Assembly (NCBI GenBank): GCA_947428935.1
Contig: CANENS010000011.1
Location: 1 to 51,195 of the forward strand
Length of the DNA: 51,195 nt
Origin: an uncultured Candidatus Saccharibacteria bacterium
GTDB taxonomy: Bacteria > Patescibacteriota > Saccharimonadia > Saccharimonadales > Saccharimonadaceae
Direction of reading: 5' to 3'
The position numbers were made by a program, and so were the translations under genes. Every line of letters starts with the position of its first letter. Position 1 is the first letter of the stretch. The notes under the pieces were generated by a model that saw nothing but the letters and a program-made list of their open reading frames with translations, ran no database searches and had not been told where the DNA came from. Shown here piece after piece: positions 1 through 8,144 of this stretch.

Positions 1-239
1 GCAAGCATAACACTATTCTTTTTATCGTTCTACCTTGAATTGTGTAACAAGGCCGGGAAATGAGGTCTTGAACTAATAAGCAATTATTTTGTTCCATAAT
101 CCAATTATAACCTTAATAACACGACCAACATAATTTATTTTCTTATAGAGAGTTAAAGCATCAATTATGGGGTAAAGCTAAGTAATTCAATAATTACTTG
201 ACTAACTCTCGAGTAGAATATAATGAAGCTAGCTCTGCT

Positions 240-268
240 GTAAAGCGGATCGGGATCTCGCTTTTTTG
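240..268 (+). terminator. Candidate intrinsic terminator in the left-edge intergenic region
   Basis: An AAGCG/CGCTT stem around an inner GATC/GATC pair is followed by six T (262-267). A weak promoter-like pair lies just upstream: TTGACT at 198-203 and TATAAT at 219-224, but with only a 15-bp spacer. It may end a gene lying left of the window or a very short RNA. Nothing else was recognised in 1-388. Confidence 0.4.
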
Positions 269-332
269 ATGATAAATCAACAAGTCTTACCCACACAAGT
301 AAAATGCCCCTTTAATCAACCCGACAACAAAT

Positions 333-364
333 AATTCCCCTGACCTAAAGCCGACAAGGGAATT
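333..364 (-). terminator. Weak terminator hairpin of the pilin operon
   Basis: Inverted repeat AATTCCC/GGGAATT about 25 bp beyond the stop of the last pilin gene, read on the minus strand. The following T-run is poor, so termination is inferred from position and symmetry only. Confidence 0.35.
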
Positions 365-388
365 ACATGCTACTTCTCAAAGTATTAA

Positions 389-838
389 TTAAGACTTAAA
401 CACATTCGTAATCACGAAGTTAACAATCGCAAAAGCCAAGAACGCCACCACCACACCAATCAAACCATACAAAATTGCCATCTGGCCCCGCTTAACCTTC
501 CCAGGATCACCGGTGCTAGTTGCAATAAAGATCGCACCGATCACCACTACCGCTACCGAAATAAAGCCAACAATACCAGAACCAAAATTGATAATCCGCG
601 TCCCGACAGCAGTGACCTTTTCATCTTCATCCACGACCTCCATATTACACTCCGCATAACTGGAAACCTTCTTACCCTCCCGCAGCGTCCCCGTAGGACA
701 TGTAACCTGGCTGCTGCCACCCTCTTTATCCGGATCCTTCGACTCATCAGCAAACACCGATGCGCTATCAACGCCCAAGATCCCCACTACGCTCACCAGC
801 AAAGCCGCCACAATTATTACCCATTTCTTCAACCTCAT
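389..838 (-). CDS. T4SS pilin-like small membrane protein (paralog 1)
   Basis: About 149 aa: an N-terminal signal or membrane segment (residues ~5-30, ending at an ADE-type cleavage site), a short Cys-containing extracytoplasmic stretch, then two C-terminal hydrophobic helices separated by a small-residue loop TSTGDPGKVKRGQM. This helix-loop-helix with a GDP(G)K loop is typical of the T4SS pilin family found in CPR genomes and resembles VirB2/TrbC pilins; the family name is from memory. ATG at 838 is preferred over an in-frame TTG at 841. It is the last gene of a four-gene minus-strand run whose members share the same two-helix module, so it probably forms or joins a secretion pilus in the cytoplasmic membrane. 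Confidence 0.75.
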   Translation of the reverse strand: MRLKKWVIIVAALLVSVVGILGVDSASVFADESKDPDKEGGSSQVTCPTGTLREGKKVSSYAECNMEVVDEDEKVTAVGTRIINFGSGIVGFISVAVVVIGAIFIATSTGDPGKVKRGQMAILYGLIGVVVAFLAFAIVNFVITNVFKS

Positions 839-905
839 CAACTACCGTCCTGAATCTTATTTATTTTTACACACCTAAACAATACTTTATTTTTCAAACC
901 AGAAT

Positions 906-1307
906 CTACTCAGCAAAGACGCTATTCAAGACAAAGTTCACAATCGCGAAGGCCAAAAGCACCACTACCAAACCAACCACACCATAGAGGATGGTATTCT
1001 TGGCCTTGGTCGTACGTGCCGTATCACCTTGCGAAGTTGCAAAACTAATACCACCCAACACAATCACCGCCACCGAAACAAAACCCACTAAACCAACCAC
1101 CACGTTCAAGACCGTATTCAAGGTACCCATCATATCATTGTTATCAGACACACCACCTTTATCTTTCCACTCAGGACATTCCTCAATCGACGCTTCTGTT
1201 GTACCATTCGAACAAATTACCGCATGAGCAGGCTCCATTATTGCAACACTGCTTATTCCCACGACCATCAAAACCGCAGCAACCACCTTCAGCATCACTT
1301 TCTTCAT
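906..1307 (-). CDS. T4SS pilin-like small membrane protein (paralog 2)
   Basis: Start placed at the ATG at 1307, which follows a GAAAGGA ribosome-binding site; the open frame extends to 1433 but has no such site there. The 133-aa product begins with MKK and a hydrophobic signal ending in AHA, has a Cys-bearing linker, and ends in two membrane helices joined by the loop TSQGDTARTTKAKN. The second helix (ILYGVVGLVVVLLAFAIVNF) closely matches paralogs 1 and 3. It lies 67 bp from paralog 1 and 132 bp downstream of paralog 3 on the minus strand. Probable pilus subunit or pilin variant of the secretion system encoded next to it. Confidence 0.75.
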   Translation of the reverse strand: MKKVMLKVVAAVLMVVGISSVAIMEPAHAVICSNGTTEASIEECPEWKDKGGVSDNNDMMGTLNTVLNVVVGLVGFVSVAVIVLGGISFATSQGDTARTTKAKNTILYGVVGLVVVLLAFAIVNFVLNSVFAE

Positions 1308-1439
1308 TATTTTCCTTTCAATTAGCTTTTTCGATACCCCTATAATAACGCATTTTACAAGAAAAGTCCATACTTTTATGACAATTTTTACAACTTTTCC
1401 CGCCATCACCCACCAGCAGCCAAAAGCAAGCATCGTCTA

Positions 1440-1847
1440 TTATGCAAAAACACCCTCTATCACAAACGCTACAATCGCAAAAGCCATCAAGCAAATCACC
1501 AAACCCACAAATCCATACAGTAGAGTCATTTGGCCCTTATGCGATTTTCCTGGATCACCGGTACTAGTCGAATAGGTCACGGCACCAAACACCATCACCC
1601 CCACTGCTACAATACTCAGCAAGCCCAAAACCGCCTGAATAATCGTAATTGAAACCCCAGGTAACGTTTTCGTGGTGTTGCATCCAGCCGCTTCTTTCAG
1701 TTTCTCCGGTACTTTCTCATCCTCGCAAACATTAGCGTTTGAATCATTCAAAATCCCATCGTCGAGCTCAGCATAAACCGGTACACACGTCATCAACGCA
1801 AACATTATTGTTATTATCAACGAAATCTTCTTTAAAACTCTTTTCAT
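1440..1847 (-). CDS. T4SS pilin-like small membrane protein (paralog 3)
   Basis: 135 aa with a signal segment (MKRVLKKISLIITIMFALM...VYA), a short acidic/Cys linker (residues ~27-62) and two C-terminal helices around the loop STSTGDPGKSHKGQM, almost identical in pattern to paralog 1. The start codon overlaps the stop of the upstream gene by 4 nt (ATGA), which argues for translational coupling to the double-module pilin. No strong Shine-Dalgarno sequence is visible, consistent with coupling. Function inferred as structural pilin of the neighbouring T4SS-like machine. Confidence 0.75.
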   Translation of the reverse strand: MKRVLKKISLIITIMFALMTCVPVYAELDDGILNDSNANVCEDEKVPEKLKEAAGCNTTKTLPGVSITIIQAVLGLLSIVAVGVMVFGAVTYSTSTGDPGKSHKGQMTLLYGFVGLVICLMAFAIVAFVIEGVFA

Positions 1848-2572
1848 TGTAGCGCCCTGTTTATCGTTGAAGAAACAAAGAAAGTAATTCCTGCCGCAAT
1901 CAGCACAATGATCAAACCAATGATCGCTTGTGCTAGACCTGCCGTTGCTTTCCGCGTCCGCATCGGATCACCACGTGATATTATGTACTCTACGCCATTT
2001 CGGATAATAAACGCCACCGCCACTGAACCAGCTGCCGCATAAGCAAAAGGTAAAATTTCATCGAAAATAATTGTATTATTATTGATACCTTGATTTTTAT
2101 TGTACAAAATCCCATTTTCGAGATGGAAAACCCCGATAAACGTCCGCACAATCACTGCCCCTAGCATGGCAATCGCCGTACCAATCACCGCCGAAGACAG
2201 CGAACGCTTCGCTTTCATCAGTCGCGCCGGCTCTCCTTGCGCAATTATATATAGATAACCAGCATAAATTGTAAATCCAATCGCCAAATATCCCACCGCC
2301 AACAGAATATCAAACAGTATATTCAAAGCTATAGTCCAAACAAAGGACATCAGCGACATACCGTCTTTCCCACCCGGCTGAACAATTTCATTGCTTTCCT
2401 TATCACACAAATCCGCAAACCAAGGCCGAAACCCTAAAATCATCTCCGAACCACAAGTACTAGGCGATTTCTGCTTCTTAGAAGAAGCCGCCCAAACCGC
2501 TTGATCCATCGAAACCAAAGAGGCTAGCATCATTAAAGCCATCCCCAGAAAAACCAAAATTCTGCGTTTCAT
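1844..2572 (-). CDS. Membrane protein with two tandem pilin-like modules
   Basis: 242 aa. After a signal segment (residues ~1-28) there are two copies of the helix-loop-helix seen once in each neighbouring pilin: loop 1 AQGEPARLMKAKRS (~residues 110-125) and loop 2 SRGDPMRTRKATAG (~residues 198-212), each followed by a hydrophobic helix. The protein therefore looks like an internal duplication or fusion of two pilin units joined by a ~35-residue linker. It is first in the minus-strand pilin operon, is coupled by ATGA overlap to paralog 3, and is divergent from the large plus-strand T4SS operon. A role as a pilus base, cap or bivalent subunit is possible but is inference. Confidence 0.7.
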   Translation of the reverse strand: MKRRILVFLGMALMMLASLVSMDQAVWAASSKKQKSPSTCGSEMILGFRPWFADLCDKESNEIVQPGGKDGMSLMSFVWTIALNILFDILLAVGYLAIGFTIYAGYLYIIAQGEPARLMKAKRSLSSAVIGTAIAMLGAVIVRTFIGVFHLENGILYNKNQGINNNTIIFDEILPFAYAAAGSVAVAFIIRNGVEYIISRGDPMRTRKATAGLAQAIIGLIIVLIAAGITFFVSSTINRALQ

Positions 2573-2713
2573 AGCTCTATCATATCATTATATTTGCAAA
2601 ACGCCAACGCTGTTTTTGATAGTTCTAAACCAAAAAATCCTCCAAAGTCCCGCTAATTCCTCTGATATTTAAGCATAAGCGTTGACAAAGTACAAAAAAG
2701 TCCAGTAAAACTA

Positions 2714-2742
2714 TTGACTTAAAAGGTTATGTGTGCTATAAT
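2714..2742 (+). promoter_or_regulatory. Strong extended -10 promoter of the T4SS plus operon
   Basis: TTGACT (2714-2719), a 17-bp spacer, and TATAAT (2737-2742) preceded by TGC. The 14 bases up to the end of the -10 are identical to those at 29.6 kb. It leaves a leader of about 90 nt before the ATG at 2839. This is the only clear plus-strand promoter in the 2573-2838 divergent spacer. Confidence 0.85.
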
Positions 2743-2838
2743 TAAGGTATAACCTAATTCCTCACAATTGTAAATCGGCTAACCAGGCTAATTAAACCTT
2801 ACACAAAACTAATTACTTGACAGGATTTAATCAAGAAA

Positions 2839-5800
2839 ATGATTACGAAGAAAACAATCTCTAGATTATTGACAGCGCTCATACTGATGTGTAGCTTGCT
2901 TTCGTCATCATTAAATTTATTCCTCTCCACCCCAACTTACGCCGTACCAACCGTCGATGGCAACAGTACCGAAGATTTCGTAACCAACGACGAAGAATCG
3001 CCCGAAAATCCCGACAGCCCCAACGACGAAGAAAACCCTGACACGGAAGAAAAAGATGACAAAGACGAAAATGAAGACAATGATGAAGATGAGGAAATCA
3101 ATATTTGTAAAGAGGAAACCATGTCGGTTTCTTGGTTGGTTTGTGGCGTTAGTAAAGCAATTAGTAAGGGAATTGACGCGATTTATGGCGTAATTTCGGA
3201 TCTTTTAACCGTTCGTCCTATCTCCACCGACAGCAACTCCGCCATTTTCCAGGTCTGGAAATATATTCGTGATGTCGCAAATACCTTCTTCGTAATCGCT
3301 CTACTAATCGTCATCTGCTCACAACTAACTGGCTTTGGCATTAGTAATTATGGTGTAAAACGCGTCTTGCCACGCTTAATCATCGCCGCCATTGCAGTTA
3401 ACTTAAGTTTCTTTATCTGCTCACTAGCGGTTGACGTTAGCAACATCGCTGGCGGCAGTTTACGCAACGTTTTTATCGGCATCAAAGAAGCTATTCCAAA
3501 AACCAACCAAACTACCTTAATGGAAGATGTTTCTTTTGGTTCTTTATTCGGTATGCTCACTGGAGGTGCAGCAGTAGCAGGCCTTGCCATCAACTCCACC
3601 ACCGGTTTTAGCGCTTTTTTCTGGATTCTGCTCATCACAATGATAGCCGCAATCATCACCGTTATTATCGGGCTCGTCACCATCGCCGCCCGCCAAGGTT
3701 TAGTAGCTATTCTCATCATGATTTCACCGCTCGCCTTCATGGCCTATCTACTCCCCAATACCGAATCTTGGTTTAAAAAATGGTCCAGCTTGTTTTCCAG
3801 AATGCTTGTCTTCTATCCTATGTTTAGTATCCTCTTTGGCGCTTCTGAGCTAATTGGATGGACTTTAATGGTCTCTGGGTTGGGCCCAATTTGGGTCGTC
3901 ATGGGCCTGGCTATCCAAATTTTACCGCTTATTCTATCGGTTCAACTTATGAAAATGTCAGGTACTGTACTCGGTAGCCTAAATTCAGCGCTCACTCGTG
4001 CCACTGCGCCTTTGCAGAGCGGTATTAGAAATTGGGGTATGTCGCACGCCGACCAGCATCGTCAAGCCCATTTAGCAACTTCTAGCTCTACTGGCGCACA
4101 TTTGCGACGCTATCTGGATTACAAGAAAGAACTACGCACTCTGGACACTAAAAACTCCGAGCAGACTCGCGCTAATATCGCCGCAACTCGTGCTTATCAA
4201 AAATTAGCCTCAAGCACTGGTCGAGATATTGCTGGTAACGATACATGGAAAGCAAGGCCCAACAAATACACTCGCCGAGCAAAAATCGACAGCCTACACA
4301 GCCTACGTGCCGATACTGCAAAAACTGCCTACAATAACACAATTTCTGCTTACAGGTTCAACAGCAACGGAGCTAAAACACTTTCCTCCGCCACTGCCGA
4401 AGCATTTATCGACTATTCAACCCAACAATTCCGCGCCAAGAACGAGGCACAAAGTGATCAAACTTGGCTACTTGATCAATATCTCGCTGCTGCAACCCAT
4501 AACCAGTCCAACCCCACGCGTTACAACCGTCTCATCCGCAACGGTGCTGGTAGCCTTCAGCACCTCGGCGAATCGTCAATTATGGGGCAAGTCATTAGCG
4601 AAAACGTCGCTATTGAGGAACGTCGTCGTCGCGAAGCTCGCGTCATCGCCAACAAATTCGGTGTCGACAAGCAGCAATTCCGCGCCATGGTATTTGATAA
4701 GAAAAAAATTAATGACGATGGTAAAGAAGTTAATGCTGTGGGTGAGGAAATCGAAGATGATCAGTTCCGGATTAAAAAAGGATATGAGAATCAACATCGT
4801 GAATGGGATCAATATATTGCCCGACACGAAACTACTGGTGATGAAATCAGCAAAGAAGAATACGACAAACTCAGCCCAGAGCAACGCGAACACTACAACC
4901 GAATTCGCTATACGAATATCTATAACGACAAAGGCGAGCCCGTCCAGCAGGTCTACATTGATGATGCTGGGTATATGAAAGAATTACTCGGCGATGACAT
5001 TGCAATTGGTGACCCAATTAACCAACGTTATGCTATCTCACTTGGTGTAAGTAGAGATAGAAAGCAAACTGGTTCGCTACGTAAATATTATAGTACTATC
5101 ATCGGAAACTTACAAAGCAGCGGTTACAAAGAGCACGCTGGCGAAATGACATCAATGCTCCTCGCCCAAATCCGCAACGGTTACATTAATGATATGGGGC
5201 AATACTACATCGCCGCCCTCCAAAGCATTAAAGTCTCTGGTAAACCTAAAGACTTCCTCGTTAATGATCCAAAATTCATTAAAAATTGGGGCACTATCGT
5301 CAAAAGTGTCGAAGACGAAGAACTCTTCAAAAAAATATTTCCAGATGCATCTATCGACGACTATCGTGGGATTAACGGCGGCGACCTCGCCGGCTGTTAC
5401 TGGGGTACCAATGAAGAAGGTTATGAAGACTGGATTAAAGTTGCCGCAGCCAACGCTACCCTGGAACAGAAGAAGAATTATATTAAGCATATCCTGATTC
5501 CAGAAGGCACTCAAAGAATCTTCGGTTTCATAAATCGCGAAGTTTCTCCAAATATTCGAGACAACCAAAAACCAGGTACCGCAGATGCACTCGTATCCCT
5601 CCTCGAAACTATTGTGGCCGCACATGATAACAATAATGACGATGCTCTCCCGATCGATCAAAAACTCAACCCCAATATCGATCTCTTCGATGGTGGAAAC
5701 CCAGACGTTGTCAAACAAACCATTAATAAAAGCTTACTGAAACGTGGTTACAATCCAAACGGCAAACCAAAGTCGTCTTCTGGCAACAATGGTGGGAACG

Positions 5801-6294
5801 ATAACAATGGAGATAGTGGAAACAGCGACGGGGGCAACGAAAACGATCAGTGGGATGGTAGTGGCTTTAATCCACGCACTGGCGGTGGTGGCGGAGGAAA
5901 TAATGGGGGAGGTGGTAACAGTGCACCACGACCACCGCGCGGAGGTGGTGGTTCCGGCAGTAGTCAAAGAGGCCCTAGTGATCAAGGCCAAAATCAACGT
6001 CTATCCCAAGAAAACGCGATACGTATCGAAAGAGAAGTGAAAGACATCTTCTATGCACCGGGAGCCACCTATGACAGTATCGAGAGCGAACTTAAACACT
6101 ACTTCCGTAACGGCATCTTTGACCGTGACACTATCGACAGAGTTGATCAAGCAATTTATGCAAACCGCCCAGACCTCGCATCTAGAGACGTCGACGAGAT
6201 GATATATAACGATAAGTTCGAACAAAAATATATCGAGAATCTTAGTAGAGACGTTCTGGACATCGTTGCGAGTTTTATAGCCATGAATCGCTAG
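2839..6294 (+). CDS. Large VirB6/TrbL-like T4SS membrane protein
   Basis: 1151 aa. Signal segment to ~residue 35 (…STPTYA), a highly acidic Asp/Glu/Pro linker (~40-88), then about six or seven hydrophobic helices between ~140 and 380, including a long Ile/Ala/Thr-rich block and an RQGLVAILIMISPLAFMAYL segment typical of VirB6/TrbL-like channel proteins. The C-terminal two thirds is hydrophilic, alpha-rich, and carries a Gly/Asn-rich low-complexity linker (~970-1045) before a final ~90-residue domain. It heads the T4SS operon, upstream of PrgI and VirB4, where a VirB6-type inner-membrane channel is expected. The family call rests on topology and context, not on a diagnostic motif; the extended C-terminal part is unassigned. 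Confidence 0.65.
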   Translation: MITKKTISRLLTALILMCSLLSSSLNLFLSTPTYAVPTVDGNSTEDFVTNDEESPENPDSPNDEENPDTEEKDDKDENEDNDEDEEINICKEETMSVSWLVCGVSKAISKGIDAIYGVISDLLTVRPISTDSNSAIFQVWKYIRDVANTFFVIALLIVICSQLTGFGISNYGVKRVLPRLIIAAIAVNLSFFICSLAVDVSNIAGGSLRNVFIGIKEAIPKTNQTTLMEDVSFGSLFGMLTGGAAVAGLAINSTTGFSAFFWILLITMIAAIITVIIGLVTIAARQGLVAILIMISPLAFMAYLLPNTESWFKKWSSLFSRMLVFYPMFSILFGASELIGWTLMVSGLGPIWVVMGLAIQILPLILSVQLMKMSGTVLGSLNSALTRATAPLQSGIRNWGMSHADQHRQAHLATSSSTGAHLRRYLDYKKELRTLDTKNSEQTRANIAATRAYQKLASSTGRDIAGNDTWKARPNKYTRRAKIDSLHSLRADTAKTAYNNTISAYRFNSNGAKTLSSATAEAFIDYSTQQFRAKNEAQSDQTWLLDQYLAAATHNQSNPTRYNRLIRNGAGSLQHLGESSIMGQVISENVAIEERRRREARVIANKFGVDKQQFRAMVFDKKKINDDGKEVNAVGEEIEDDQFRIKKGYENQHREWDQYIARHETTGDEISKEEYDKLSPEQREHYNRIRYTNIYNDKGEPVQQVYIDDAGYMKELLGDDIAIGDPINQRYAISLGVSRDRKQTGSLRKYYSTIIGNLQSSGYKEHAGEMTSMLLAQIRNGYINDMGQYYIAALQSIKVSGKPKDFLVNDPKFIKNWGTIVKSVEDEELFKKIFPDASIDDYRGINGGDLAGCYWGTNEEGYEDWIKVAAANATLEQKKNYIKHILIPEGTQRIFGFINREVSPNIRDNQKPGTADALVSLLETIVAAHDNNNDDALPIDQKLNPNIDLFDGGNPDVVKQTINKSLLKRGYNPNGKPKSSSGNNGGNDNNGDSGNSDGGNENDQWDGSGFNPRTGGGGGGNNGGGGNSAPRPPRGGGGSGSSQRGPSDQGQNQRLSQENAIRIEREVKDIFYAPGATYDSIESELKHYFRNGIFDRDTIDRVDQAIYANRPDLASRDVDEMIYNDKFEQKYIENLSRDVLDIVASFIAMNR

Positions 6295-6359
6295 CAACTA
6301 AACTCCAAAAATCCATAAAACATTCTTTACTATTTAGTAATATATAATATAATAAGGAC

Positions 6360-7223
6360 ATGGCTATGTATAAGGTGCCTCAAGACGTTGAGGCGGATGA
6401 TAAGTTGCTAGGGCCGCTCTCCTTTCGACAATTTATCTATATGATGATTGTTTTAGGCATGGTTGCTTTAGCGGTGGCTTTTTATCAGCTCTTTCCGCTT
6501 TTAGCTATCATTCCGATCCCGATCGCATTCTTTTTTCTAGTCCTTACCCTCCCAATCAAGAAAGATCAACCCATGGAAACCTATCTTGCTGCTATACTCT
6601 CTTTCTATCTGAAACCAAATCGGCGTTTCTGGATGCCAGGACAAAGCGAATCTACAATTAAGATTGACGTCCCAAAAAAGGTCGAGGCCCCTCGCACGCG
6701 CAGTATCACCGAAGAAGAAGCTAGCCATCGCCTCTCTTTCTTAGCCGAATTAGTCGACACTGAAGGTCAGTCGATCAAAAATTCGTCTAATCCTATGCGC
6801 GATGAGCTATATGCCGAAGCCTATAACACGACCGATATGTTCGACAATACTAACTCTTTCCGCATTAACACCATGATTTCCGAAGAAGAGGAAAAAGTCC
6901 ACGCCCAAGCCGTCGAACAAATGCGCGTCGCCATCTCCCAATCCGCCTACAATCACGACCGTCCGCAAACTTTTGTGCCAATCGCTAATCAACACCAAAT
7001 CCAACCAATCACGCTAACCACCCAACCCACCGCTCCGACGCCTTATATATCTGACCCATCCAATACTATCGTTCAACCCAATATACCAGTCAACACGCCT
7101 GCTATCGCCGAACAAATGAAAAATCTAGCGAATGATCCCACGCTCAGTATCGAAACCATCGAAGAAGAGTCTGATCGTATTAACAAAGAAAACCAAAGTG
7201 AAGTTTATGTTTCATTGCGTTAA
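6360..7223 (+). CDS. PrgI family T4SS membrane protein (VirB3-like)
   Basis: 287 aa. The N-terminal ~95 residues fit PrgI: the opening YKVPQDVEADDKLLGPLSFRQ, then two closely spaced transmembrane helices (~25-65) and an RRFWMPG-type segment. The remaining ~190 residues are polar, with Pro/Thr-rich stretches, and probably cytoplasmic. A -10-like TATAAT (6348-6353) ends six bases before the ATG at 6360, so the gene may have its own leaderless transcript; alternatively AAGGA serves a second ATG at 6366. It is followed after 9 bp by the VirB4 N-terminal gene. PrgI/VirB3 proteins anchor VirB4 at the membrane in conjugation systems. Confidence 0.8.
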   Translation: MAMYKVPQDVEADDKLLGPLSFRQFIYMMIVLGMVALAVAFYQLFPLLAIIPIPIAFFFLVLTLPIKKDQPMETYLAAILSFYLKPNRRFWMPGQSESTIKIDVPKKVEAPRTRSITEEEASHRLSFLAELVDTEGQSIKNSSNPMRDELYAEAYNTTDMFDNTNSFRINTMISEEEEKVHAQAVEQMRVAISQSAYNHDRPQTFVPIANQHQIQPITLTTQPTAPTPYISDPSNTIVQPNIPVNTPAIAEQMKNLANDPTLSIETIEEESDRINKENQSEVYVSLR

Positions 7224-7232
7224 GGAGAATAT

Positions 7233-8144
7233 ATGAATCCGCAAAATAATCTACCAACCAACCCTACGGCTTCGCCCGCACCTATGGGGCCTCCTATACC
7301 TGCAGCAGGAGCAATGATGTCAGTTGCGCAACCTGGTCCGGGCACCGATCTCACTCCAGCAAACCAAAATCAAGCTCAACTGGCGCAAAATCCTATTCCC
7401 CCAGCTCCAACCACCACTCCCGAAACATCTAAAAAAGCTCGCGAGAATCCTCTTTCAACCCAGGCCACTATGCTATTCTCTGAATTGCGCGATAGCCTTA
7501 TTATCATGCGCGACGGATCTTTTCGTGCGGTAGTAGCCTGCCAGTCAATCAACTTCGACCTTATGTCTTCTAGCGAGCGCGAAGGCGTAGAATATAGTTA
7601 CCAAAACTTCCTCAACTCTTTAACTTTTAATATTCAGATCCTGCTCCGCTCACAAAGAATCGATATCAGCCCCTACATTGCAAAACTTTCCGAGTTACGA
7701 CGCAACAATGAAAATATGCTACTTGGCGTCTTGATGGATGATTACATCGAATTTATCCAAGAACTTTCACGCGAAGCTAATATTATGGATAAATCATTCT
7801 TCGTTGTTATCCCATATTATTCCTCGTCCGACACCGAAAAATCGATTCAAGAAACCAAAAACCTTTTCAAAACTTTTAGTAAAAACAAGATGCCAGAAGT
7901 CACCCGGATTAACCGCGATGTATACGACCGTGCAATCGACGAACTAAACAAACGTGTTGAATCCGTGATTGCTGGACTATATAATATCGGCATTCAATCC
8001 GTTCGTCTCAACACTCGCGAACTCAGCGAATTATTATACAATTTCAACAATCCTGACACTGCCGTCCGCGAACCATTGATTGATTTCAATAAACTCGCTA
8101 CCACCTACGTCAGAAAGGGAACTAAGGAGGAATCAAAACTATGA
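7233..8144 (+). CDS. VirB4/TraC N-terminal domain protein
   Basis: 303 aa. The first ~75 residues are Pro/Ala/Gln-rich and disordered. The rest resembles the N-terminal (non-ATPase) domain of TraC/VirB4-type conjugation ATPases: LFSELRDSLIIMRDGSFRAV, then FDLMSSSEREGVEYSYQNF, and an IQILLRSQRID strand. There is no Walker motif. The stop overlaps the start of the ATPase gene by 4 nt (ATGA), so the two halves of what is one protein elsewhere are made as separate, coupled chains. AAGGAG lies 5 bp upstream of the start. Likely a membrane-associated partner of the ATPase. Confidence 0.7.
   Translation: MNPQNNLPTNPTASPAPMGPPIPAAGAMMSVAQPGPGTDLTPANQNQAQLAQNPIPPAPTTTPETSKKARENPLSTQATMLFSELRDSLIIMRDGSFRAVVACQSINFDLMSSSEREGVEYSYQNFLNSLTFNIQILLRSQRIDISPYIAKLSELRRNNENMLLGVLMDDYIEFIQELSREANIMDKSFFVVIPYYSSSDTEKSIQETKNLFKTFSKNKMPEVTRINRDVYDRAIDELNKRVESVIAGLYNIGIQSVRLNTRELSELLYNFNNPDTAVREPLIDFNKLATTYVRKGTKEESKL

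Noticed and set aside
4229-4978. 249-codon alternative plus-strand frame inside the VirB6-like gene
   Set aside because: Thr/Ser/Asn/Lys-rich out-of-frame shadow of a well-supported ORF; no start signal.
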